From positions 1-12,753 of the forward strand of contig PXEK01000273.1 of the NCBI GenBank assembly GCA_003564735.1: a stretch of DNA of 12,753 bases, written 5' to 3'. The position numbers and the translations under genes are program-made. This document shows positions 6,622 through 12,753 of this stretch, in pieces. Numbering within the stretch: the stretch's first letter is position 1; the number at the start of each line of letters is the position of its first letter. The notes under the pieces are model-generated. The model did no database searches, had not been told where the DNA came from, and saw only the letters and a list, made by a program, of their open reading frames with translations. Source of the stretch: Cryomorphaceae bacterium (GTDB lineage: Bacteria > Bacteroidota > Bacteroidia > Flavobacteriales_G > Salibacteraceae).

Positions 6622-9282
6622 GTGTCCAAAAAAATCGCCGGCATATTTTCAATTTCACTGCTTATTTTGGTCGGAACCCTGTGCACCATTTTGATTGCCG
6701 GAGGTTGCTCGACCAAGAAGACGGGCTGGGCACACCGTACCTATCACAACCTAAATTCTCGCTTCAACGGATACTTTAACTCCAAGGAAATCATCAAGTT
6801 CGATGAGTTGGAAATGGAAAAAAACGTGGAAGACGACTACGATAAAATGTTACCCGTTTTTAAAAGCTCAGTTGAGGAAAACCGAGAGTTCATGATGAGT
6901 AACATGGAAACGGTAATTGAAAAATGTACCCGGGTAATCAATTTGCACTCCATTGAAAGGCGCGGTAAAGAACATGTCGAGTGGATCGACGATTGCTACT
7001 TTTTAATGGGTAAAGCCAATTTTTACAAAGGCGAATTTTTAGAAGCCAAAAAGTTTTTCGAGTTTGTATCAAAGAAATTTAAAGATAAAAACTCAGCTCT
7101 GCCTTCAATGGTTTGGCTGGCCAGAACCCATGTAGAAAGAGAGGACTACGAAAAGGCCGAGCGCGTATTGAGACTTGTTGAGGCCGAAAGTGAACTGGAG
7201 GAAGAGTACGTGACCATGGCCAGGCTCATCACGGCAGATTTATTCATCAGGCAAAAAAATTACCCCTTAGCTATTCCCGAACTTAGGCTCGCCATTGATG
7301 AAATACGCAAAAAAAGGGTGAAATCACGCCTCATTTTCCTCATGGGTCAAATGTATAAGGAAATGGGGGAATACGACAATGCAAGTAAAGAGTTTACAAA
7401 AGTCGTGGACATCAACCTCAACTACCGTGAAGTATTCTTTGCCCGTATTGAACGCGCCATGTGTTACGACGGTGAGGGCGGTGGAGAAAAAGTACGCGAA
7501 GAACTGCTCGACATGCTCGACGACGAAAAATACATCGAGTTTAGAGACCGTATTTATTATGCGTTGGCCGAAATGGATTACAATGAAGGCAACTTAGAGG
7601 CCGCTAAGGAGAACCTCAAAAAATCCACCGCCGCAAGTATGGGCGACACCAAGCAAAAAGGACGCTCATTCCTGAAATTAGCCGACATATACTTTGCTGA
7701 ACCTTCATACGAACCCGCCCAAATGTACTATGACAGTACCGTTCAGTTTTTAGACCCCAAACATGAGCGTTATGAAGAGTTGGTAAAGCTGGCTGAAAAC
7801 CTAACAGAACTCGTTAAACATATTAATGTGATTACAGAGCAGGATAGTTTGCAGCGCCTGGCTCAAATGTCGCCTAAAGAACGCGAAAAGATTTTTGACA
7901 AAGTAATACGCGAACGGGAGGAAAGAGAAAGACGCGAACAAGCCGAGCTGGAGGCGGCCGAATTTAGAAGAGAAATGGGATTAGACGACGGTGACGGCAT
8001 GCAGCAACTCCCCGGAATGGGCGGCGGCGGAAAATGGTATTTCTACAATCCACAAACCGTTGCAGCAGGTGAAGACGAATTTAAAAGGATTTGGGGAACC
8101 CGACAAAATGAAGACGACTGGCGACGCAGCGATAAAAGGCAAGTCCAAAACTACGAAGACCTCAACAAGTCAGACGCCGATACCGCCGGCTTTATTGTAG
8201 ATGAATCAGGCGATACCATTGAAATTTCCAACGACTGGCGTGAATATAGTTATTACCTTAAAGATTTGCCGCTCACAGAGGAGAAAAGAGCTGCCTCAGA
8301 TACCCTCATCATGGAAGCTTACTACCAAAAAGGTATTGTGTACCGAGAAAAATTAGACGATCACGAAAAGTCCATTGAAACGTTTGAAGAACTCAACCAA
8401 CGCTTTCCCGAGCATATGAATTTGGCGAGTACATACTACAGGCTATATCGAATGAATGACGAGATTCATAATGATGAGCGTGCTGAGTACTATAAAAATA
8501 AAGTGCTGAACGAATTTCCCGATACTGATTACGCCAAAATCATCCTTGACCCCTCATTCTTAGAGCGAGAAAATGAGTTACTTAAGGAGGCTACCGTACA
8601 CTACGAAAAAACATACGGGTTCTTTAAACGTGAACTTTATGCGGTTACCATTGAAAATGCACGCGAAGGCATGGAAGTTTACGGTGAAACTACCTTCGGA
8701 CCCAAGTTCGAACTCATTTATGCCTTATCAGTGGGTAAAGAGCAAGGTCGAGACGCCATGATTATGGAATTACAAACCGTGAAAAACAAAAACGACACCG
8801 TAGATAAAGACATAAGCCAAGAAGCACAAGCTTACTTAGAAGCCATACAAGCTGTCGAAAAAAGAGAAGCTGAAGAAAATGCCCCCGCACTTGAGGAGTC
8901 ACCTTACGAATACGACGCAAATGAAAGGCATTTATTTATTGTTCTGCTACCTGCCGACGGCTCGGTAAACACACGTTCTTTGCGTATGCAAATATCAGAC
9001 TTCAACCGCAAAAATTACCGAACTAAAAACCTGCAACTCTCTCCCATCCAGTTCAATGATGAGTTGCAAATGGTGAGTGTGAAAGACTTTAGTGATGCCG
9101 ATAAGGCTATAAACTATTACCGGGCATTTTCTAAAAACAAGGGCAATGTAAAAGATTTAAATGATGCGGAATACATTCGGTTTGTCGTGTCCTACACCAA
9201 CTACGCTACCATGTATAAAGAAAAGGACCTCGACACCTACATCCGGTTTTTTAAAGAGAATTACAAAAAGGCTGCGCTGTAA
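6622..9282 (+). CDS. porW: PorW/SprE, type IX secretion system lipoprotein
   Basis: This 886-aa protein, known as SprE in gliding Flavobacterium and PorW in Porphyromonas, is needed for type IX protein secretion and gliding motility. It is an outer-membrane-linked lipoprotein facing the periplasm. The N-terminus is a lipoprotein signal ending in LIAGGC with C29 as the lipidated residue, followed by the family signature STKKTGWAHRTYHNLNSRFNGYFNSKE. Residues about 110-440 carry tetratricopeptide-like helices (for example CYFLMGKANFYKGEFLEAKKFF). A charged coiled stretch lies near 425-455, and the conserved GKWYFYNPQTVAAGEDEFKRIWG begins near residue 470. A second TPR-like group follows, then a C-terminal domain from about residue 770 (HLFIVLLPADG). 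It starts with GTG; this start gives the complete lipoprotein signal. It appears to be transcribed alone. Confidence 0.93.
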   Translation: MSKKIAGIFSISLLILVGTLCTILIAGGCSTKKTGWAHRTYHNLNSRFNGYFNSKEIIKFDELEMEKNVEDDYDKMLPVFKSSVEENREFMMSNMETVIEKCTRVINLHSIERRGKEHVEWIDDCYFLMGKANFYKGEFLEAKKFFEFVSKKFKDKNSALPSMVWLARTHVEREDYEKAERVLRLVEAESELEEEYVTMARLITADLFIRQKNYPLAIPELRLAIDEIRKKRVKSRLIFLMGQMYKEMGEYDNASKEFTKVVDINLNYREVFFARIERAMCYDGEGGGEKVREELLDMLDDEKYIEFRDRIYYALAEMDYNEGNLEAAKENLKKSTAASMGDTKQKGRSFLKLADIYFAEPSYEPAQMYYDSTVQFLDPKHERYEELVKLAENLTELVKHINVITEQDSLQRLAQMSPKEREKIFDKVIREREERERREQAELEAAEFRREMGLDDGDGMQQLPGMGGGGKWYFYNPQTVAAGEDEFKRIWGTRQNEDDWRRSDKRQVQNYEDLNKSDADTAGFIVDESGDTIEISNDWREYSYYLKDLPLTEEKRAASDTLIMEAYYQKGIVYREKLDDHEKSIETFEELNQRFPEHMNLASTYYRLYRMNDEIHNDERAEYYKNKVLNEFPDTDYAKIILDPSFLERENELLKEATVHYEKTYGFFKRELYAVTIENAREGMEVYGETTFGPKFELIYALSVGKEQGRDAMIMELQTVKNKNDTVDKDISQEAQAYLEAIQAVEKREAEENAPALEESPYEYDANERHLFIVLLPADGSVNTRSLRMQISDFNRKNYRTKNLQLSPIQFNDELQMVSVKDFSDADKAINYYRAFSKNKGNVKDLNDAEYIRFVVSYTNYATMYKEKDLDTYIRFFKENYKKAAL

Positions 9283-9296
9283 AAGTATTTTTAATT

Positions 9297-9304
9297 TACT
9301 TTTG
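9297..9304 (+). promoter_or_regulatory. Candidate -7 element (TACTTTTG) for tRNA-Ala
   Basis: TACTTTTG, an exact TAnnTTTG match, ends 13 bases before the first base of the mature tRNA. This is a suitable distance for a start point a few bases upstream of the tRNA 5' end. It lies just after the porW stop codon. The -33 region is not obvious. Confidence 0.6.
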
Positions 9305-9317
9305 CGCCTCCAAAAAC

Positions 9318-9391
9318 GGGGCATTAGCTCAGTTGGCTAGAGCGCTACACTGGCAGTGTAGAGGTCAACGGTTCGAATCCGTTATGCTCCA
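9318..9391 (+). tRNA. tRNA-Ala (anticodon GGC)
   Basis: A full cloverleaf can be folded. The acceptor GGGGCAT (9318-9324) pairs with ATGCTCC (9384-9390) with one G-T wobble. The D stem is GCTC/GAGC (9327-9330 with 9340-9343). The anticodon stem CTACA/TGTAG encloses the loop CTGGCAG with GGC at 9352-9354. The T stem AACGG/CCGTT surrounds TTCGAAT. The discriminator base is A at 9391. The 3' CCA is not encoded (ACA follows), so it would be added after transcription. The anticodon GGC reads the alanine codons GCC and GCT. Confidence 0.96.
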
Positions 9392-9403
9392 CAAAAGAAA
9401 AAA

Positions 9404-9437
9404 GGGACATTTGCTATCAAATGTCCCTTTTTTTTTT
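9404..9437. terminator. Bidirectional intrinsic terminator between tRNA-Ala and pepA
   Basis: A perfect 10-bp stem, GGGACATTTG-CTAT-CAAATGTCCC (9404-9427), is followed by ten T on the plus strand and preceded by an A-rich tract (9393-9403), which gives a U tract on the minus strand. It lies 12 bases after the tRNA and 14 bases after the end of the convergent aminopeptidase, so it can stop transcription from both sides. Confidence 0.93.
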
Positions 9438-9441
9438 CGTT

Positions 9442-10872
9442 TTACTTACTTCTCAAATTCTTGAGATATTCATACACCATGCGCACCCCAACCCCGGTGC
9501 CGCCTATGGGTTTATATGCCTCAGCTTTCGTGATAAAAGCACAACCGGCAATATCAAAATGCAGCCACGGGTAGCGAACAAAGTGCTGTAAAAACTTACC
9601 TGCTGTTGTACCGCCGCCCACGGGGCCGCCAATATTTTTAATGTCGGCAATCTCAGATTTCAATAATTCAGAATACTCTTTCCAAAAAGGAAATTCGACA
9701 CAACGCTCATAAACATGATCGCCGCAGCGCTTAACCTCAGCTTTAACTCCATCATCGGCAGTTCCCATCATTCCCATACCAAACGACCCCGTTACAGCGG
9801 CTGTTGCTCCCGTAAGTGTGGCAAAATCCAACACCAACTCCGGATCGTATTTTCGGGCATATACCAACGCATCAGCTAAAACCAACCGACCTTCAGCATC
9901 GGTGTTTTGAATCTCAACCGTGGTGCCGTCACTAATAGTAATAACATCATCGGGAACCAGTGCATTTTTATCAATGCGGTTATCCGTAGCCGGCACGAGT
10001 CCTACAAGATGAATAGGCAGTTTATTCTTAGCCGCCGCATACATAATACCCGTAACCGCGGCCGCCCCTCCCATATCACTCTTCATATTACTCATGTAAC
10101 CGCCCGTCTTGATATTATTCCCGCCGGTATCATAAACAATCCCTTTACCCACAAGAACTATAGGCTTATTATTTCTTGCATCGGGCGATTTGTACTCCAT
10201 AATGTTGAACGTGGGATCATCAATACTCCCCAAATTCACACCTAAAAGTCCGCCCATTTTGTGCTCTTCAATTTCTTTTTTGGTCAGAACCTCAACGTCA
10301 AACCCGGCTTGTTCGCCCGCCTTCTTCATTCGGTTACTCAGCTCCGTGGCCGTGAGCGTGATCACAGGCTCGTTCACCAAATCACGCGCAAGATAAACGC
10401 CCTCTAGCGTTTGTTTAAGCTCGTTCAAGTCATCCTTTGAAATTTGATCACTCATCACCGCTACGGATTGCATCGAACCCGACTCGGGTTTCGACTTATA
10501 CTTCAAAAACTCGTAACTTTCCAATAGAAACCCCTCGGCAAATGCTAATATTTCATTCTTCGATACATCTGCACCGGGAACCACCTCCGCACTTTCTTGA
10601 TGAGCTTCCTTCAATACTTTCGCGGCCTTACTCCCCGCCTTACGCGCCAAGTCATAAAGTTCACCGTCATGATCCGCTTTCTTTTTATCATACCAAGTAA
10701 GTACAGTAATGTTTTCGCCTGAGGGAAATGTAATCAACCCCGATTCACTTTTCTCGGTTCTGACCTTTAAATACTTTAAGTCATCACCTGCCGTGCTTTT
10801 TGAAAAATCGGTGTCTCGCCTTCCAAAGTGAATTTTAGTCGCTCCGGATTCGTTGTGTTTTAGCTCTATCAT
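9442..10872 (-). CDS. pepA: Leucyl aminopeptidase, peptidase family M17
   Basis: This 476-aa cytosolic two-metal aminopeptidase releases N-terminal residues, preferably leucine, from peptides. The M17 signature NTDAEGRL is at residues 323-330, and the metal/catalytic region VGKGIVYDTGGNNIK...KSDMGG is at about 241-269. Predicted metal ligands are K243, D248, D266, D325 and E327. The catalytic K255 and R329 are also present. The spacings between these match those of Escherichia coli PepA exactly (K270, D275, K282, D293, D352, E354, R356). The N-terminal domain (1-150) is diverged, as usual. The start is the ATG at 10872. The gene converges on the tRNA and shares its terminator. A TATCTTTG promoter element lies 41 bases upstream. 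The symbol follows the E. coli homologue. Confidence 0.95.
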   Translation of the reverse strand: MIELKHNESGATKIHFGRRDTDFSKSTAGDDLKYLKVRTEKSESGLITFPSGENITVLTWYDKKKADHDGELYDLARKAGSKAAKVLKEAHQESAEVVPGADVSKNEILAFAEGFLLESYEFLKYKSKPESGSMQSVAVMSDQISKDDLNELKQTLEGVYLARDLVNEPVITLTATELSNRMKKAGEQAGFDVEVLTKKEIEEHKMGGLLGVNLGSIDDPTFNIMEYKSPDARNNKPIVLVGKGIVYDTGGNNIKTGGYMSNMKSDMGGAAAVTGIMYAAAKNKLPIHLVGLVPATDNRIDKNALVPDDVITISDGTTVEIQNTDAEGRLVLADALVYARKYDPELVLDFATLTGATAAVTGSFGMGMMGTADDGVKAEVKRCGDHVYERCVEFPFWKEYSELLKSEIADIKNIGGPVGGGTTAGKFLQHFVRYPWLHFDIAGCAFITKAEAYKPIGGTGVGVRMVYEYLKNLRSK

Positions 10873-10883
10873 ACTCTATTTTT

Positions 10884-10912
10884 TGAATTTCAATTTATTC
10901 TGAATTTCAATT
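10884..10912. repeat. 12-base direct repeat in the pepA leader
   Basis: TGAATTTCAATT occurs at 10884-10895 and again at 10901-10912, between the pepA start codon and its -7 element. It would lie in the transcribed leader. It may be a local slippage duplication, and no function is evident. Confidence 0.6.
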
Positions 10913-10913
10913 G

Positions 10914-10921
10914 CAAAGATA
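10914..10921 (-). promoter_or_regulatory. Candidate -7 element (TATCTTTG) for pepA
   Basis: On the minus strand the bases read TATCTTTG, matching TAnnTTTG, 41 bases upstream of the start codon. A weak GTTTA-like -33 candidate sits about 18 bases further upstream. The leftmost phased element (10959-10973) lies just beyond this promoter. Confidence 0.5.
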
Positions 10922-10958
10922 GTCATTCCGCAAATCAAATAAACCTCAAACTAATATA

Positions 10959-11079
10959 TTTGGCTACTTATAAATTTTTATATACAGCCAAATCTGCTAT
11001 ATTATTTCATTTTTGGCTGATTGTAATTATATATAAACAGCCAAATCAAAGTTTTTTTCTTACTTTTGGCTACATATAA
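10959..11079. repeat. Phased 15-base element array, left side of the ATPase gene
   Basis: Five copies of a 15-base element (consensus TTTGGCTACTTATAA) alternate in orientation. They lie at 10959-10973 (+), 10978-10992 (-), 11012-11026 (+), 11031-11045 (-) and 11065-11079 (+). The plus copies start exactly 53 bases apart (10959, 11012, 11065), and so do the minus ones. Each plus/minus pair spans 34 bases and can fold into a stem of seven G-C-containing pairs, a short bulge and five to six A-T pairs. The intervening 19-base spacers differ in sequence. The rightmost copy ends nine bases before the ATPase start codon. The array fills most of the gap between pepA and the ATPase gene. Confidence 0.92.
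11061..11068 (+). promoter_or_regulatory. Candidate -7 element (TACTTTTG) for the ATPase gene, inside the array
   Basis: TACTTTTG matches TAnnTTTG and its TTTG is the first four bases of the fifth array element (TTTGGCTACATATAA). Transcription would start near 11075, giving a leader of only about a dozen bases. Any protein bound at the element would cover the promoter, so the repeats are good operator candidates. No -33 element is clear. Confidence 0.55.
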
Positions 11080-11087
11080 TAAATGCT

Positions 11088-12521
11088 ATGATTACTTTTA
11101 CGGGTAGGAATAAAGAGTGTGAGGTTTTAAACAGGCTCATAAAGTCGAATAAGTCTGAACTGCTTGCGGTTTACGGCCGTCGCCGTGTGGGCAAAACCTT
11201 CATGATTCGAGAAATGTATAAAAACCGAATCGTTTTTGAGTTGACGGGATTACACAATGCACTGATGAAAGATCAACTTGAAAACTTCACTCTAGAGCTT
11301 TCACGCGTTTACAAGAGTCCGCTCCCCCTCTCTTCTCCAGGCAGTTGGCTTCAAGCCTTTGGCTTGCTAGAGAATTTTTTGTCAGCCAAAAAAGGCAAAG
11401 GCAAAAAAGTGATTTTCATTGATGAGTTCCCGTGGTTAGCGACCCGTAAATCTAAATTCCTTTCGGCATTTGAGCACTTTTGGAACTCTTTTGCCTCAAA
11501 ACGAGACGATTTAGTAGTGGTGATATGCGGCTCGGCAGCAGCATATATGATTAACAAAGTGATACGTAATAAAGGGGGCTTGCACAACCGCGTGACATGC
11601 AGACTTCGGCTTGAACCCTTCACTTTACGGGAAACGGAATTGTTTTTAAAGGAAAAAAAGCTGAAGTGGAGTAGGTTCGATATATTACAGGCTTACATGG
11701 TATTCGGAGGGGTTCCCCACTACCTCGATAAAATCAATAAAGGGGAAAGTGTGGCGCAGGCGGTTGACCGACTCTGCTTTTCGAAGGACGGAGATTTGCG
11801 AGATGAGTTCAAAAACATTTTCGCATCACTATTTGAAAATGAGGGTAAGCACATCAAGGTGGTTGAGGCGGTAGCATCGGTTAAAAAGGGTGTCACCCGC
11901 TCACAAATTCTCGCAAAAACGGGGTTGCCCTCAGGAGGTACGCTTACAAAAACGATTGACGAATTGATTGAATCAGGCTTCATAGGCAGGTATTTGCCAT
12001 TTAAAGCCAAAACAAAAGATGCCCTTTACAGATTAACCGATGAATACACGGGGTTTTACCAAAAGTTTCTCAAAGCCGGGAAATCTAAAGGGAAAGGAGC
12101 ATGGCAAAAATTGTCAGCCGGAAATAAGTACAACGTTTGGGCAGGATACAGTTTTGAGTCGGTTTGCATTAAGCACATTACCGCCGTAAAAAAAGCACTG
12201 GGCGTAGAAGCGGTTTACACCGAGTACGGTAGTTGGACCGGAAAAAATGAAAAATCGGGAGCTCAGGTAGATTTACTCATTGACCGTGAAGACCGTGTAA
12301 TTAATTTATGCGAAGTAAAGTTTTCCAAGGCCGGCTTCACCATTGACAAACGCTATGCTGCCGAGCTGCGCAATAAATCAGAGGTTCTCACATCCGTTGC
12401 GGGAAGAACAAAAAGCGTTCACCTCACTTTCATCACAACCTTTGGTGTTGTAGAAAACAATTACTACAACGAACTTGTGCAACAATCCATAGAGTTAGAT
12501 GAATTATTTGTTGATGCCTAA
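11088..12521 (+). CDS. Archaeal-type ATPase with DUF234 / PD-(D/E)XK-like C-terminal domain
   Basis: This 477-aa protein belongs to the ATPase_2/AAA_14-like group followed by DUF234, common in archaea and scattered in Bacteroidota. The Walker A motif is GRRRVGKT (residues 30-37), Walker B is VIFIDEFPW (D112, E113), and a sensor-like ICGSA is near 146-150. GGVPHYL near 207-213 is typical of the family. A winged-helix segment (TRSQILAKTGLPSGGTLTKTIDEL, about 270-293) suggests DNA binding. The C-terminal region has E357, VDLLID with D395, and CEVKF with E409 and K411, which fits a PD-(D/E)XK nuclease-like core. The role of the family is unknown; defence, toxin-like or mobile functions have been considered. 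The gene lies alone inside the phased repeat array, with its promoter overlapping one repeat. It starts at the ATG at 11088. Confidence 0.9.
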   Translation: MITFTGRNKECEVLNRLIKSNKSELLAVYGRRRVGKTFMIREMYKNRIVFELTGLHNALMKDQLENFTLELSRVYKSPLPLSSPGSWLQAFGLLENFLSAKKGKGKKVIFIDEFPWLATRKSKFLSAFEHFWNSFASKRDDLVVVICGSAAAYMINKVIRNKGGLHNRVTCRLRLEPFTLRETELFLKEKKLKWSRFDILQAYMVFGGVPHYLDKINKGESVAQAVDRLCFSKDGDLRDEFKNIFASLFENEGKHIKVVEAVASVKKGVTRSQILAKTGLPSGGTLTKTIDELIESGFIGRYLPFKAKTKDALYRLTDEYTGFYQKFLKAGKSKGKGAWQKLSAGNKYNVWAGYSFESVCIKHITAVKKALGVEAVYTEYGSWTGKNEKSGAQVDLLIDREDRVINLCEVKFSKAGFTIDKRYAAELRNKSEVLTSVAGRTKSVHLTFITTFGVVENNYYNELVQQSIELDELFVDA

Positions 12522-12565
12522 CCGGCAACTCATTGATTTACAACAAATCGTTTTGTTTACTCTTT

Positions 12566-12668
12566 TTATAAGTAGCCAAATCCATGTATAAAAACACACT
12601 TTTGGCTACTTATAATATTTTATATTCAGCCAAAACAGTCATTTTTTAATCGATTTGGCTACTTATAA
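12566..12668. repeat. Phased 15-base element array, right side of the ATPase gene
   Basis: Four further copies of the left-side element occur at 12566-12580 (-), 12601-12615 (+), 12620-12634 (-) and 12654-12668 (+). Three of them are exact TTTGGCTACTTATAA. The plus copies start 53 bases apart, the minus copies 54 bases apart, and the 12601-12634 pair again spans 34 bases. The first copy is inverted relative to the last left-side copy, so the gene is bounded by an inverted pair. Positions 12522-12565 hold nothing recognisable. Confidence 0.92.
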
Positions 12669-12696
12669 CTAAGTTTGTCACTCGCGGGAAATAAAA

Positions 12697-12727
12697 AAGC
12701 CCTCAACAATGTTGAAGGCTTCTTTTT
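12697..12727. terminator. Intrinsic terminator, probably bidirectional
   Basis: A stem of 12 positions with one mismatch (AAGCCCTCAACA with TGTTGAAGGCTT, 12697-12721) is followed by TCTTTTT on the plus strand and preceded by six A, which gives a T-rich tail on the minus strand. It can end the ATPase transcript after the right array. It could also serve a convergent minus-strand gene beyond the window. Confidence 0.8.
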
Positions 12728-12753
12728 AATCTATAGTACTTCTACAATTCAAA

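Noticed and set aside
9907..10245. 112-aa plus-strand open frame
   Set aside because: It is antisense to the catalytic region of the aminopeptidase.
10959..11079. CRISPR array
   Set aside because: The repeats are short, alternate in orientation, are only partly conserved, and have 19-base AT-rich spacers. No cas genes are present.
11358..11364. TTTGGCT inside the ATPase coding sequence as a tenth array element
   Set aside because: Only the seven-base core matches, without the TATAA part or the 53-bp phase. It encodes part of the protein and is probably chance.

Overview
The window looks like a chromosomal segment of a gliding or type IX-secreting member of the Bacteroidota, most likely a Flavobacteriales relative. 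The evidence is a menaquinone gene (menD), a full-length PorW/SprE lipoprotein, and repeated TAnnTTTG -7 promoter elements, which are the Bacteroidota sigma-factor signature. TACTTTTG occurs at three separate genes. The assignment is inferred from gene content, with no taxonomic marker gene in view.

Positions 1-3502 hold a tightly overlapping plus-strand operon. It contains the 3' part of menD (its start lies left of the window), then two bacterial PH-domain (bPH2/DUF304) membrane proteins resembling the Bacillus YdbS-YdbT pair. Positions 3503-4490 hold a REP-associated tyrosine transposase (RAYT) bracketed by inverted arrays of three hairpins each, that is, a REP/RAYT unit. Positions 4576-6417 carry two minus-strand genes: an unrecognised exported proline-rich protein and a TM2-domain protein. 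Between them lie a second hairpin cluster and a decayed second copy of the RAYT tail with its downstream REP array.

Positions 6538-9282 carry porW/sprE with its own promoter candidate. A tRNA-Ala(GGC) gene follows, then a strong bidirectional terminator, and then a convergent M17 leucyl aminopeptidase on the minus strand with every metal-binding and catalytic residue in place.

Positions 10959-12668 form the most unusual part. A 477-aa archaeal-type ATPase with a DUF234/PD-(D/E)XK-like C-terminus lies inside a phased array of nine copies of a 15-base element (consensus TTTGGCTACTTATAA). Orientation alternates and the period is 53 bp. Each adjacent direct/inverted pair spans exactly 34 bp, except the central pair, whose interval holds the whole gene. 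The array looks either like operators built into the promoter region or like the ends of a small mobile or addictive module. A bidirectional terminator follows at the right edge.
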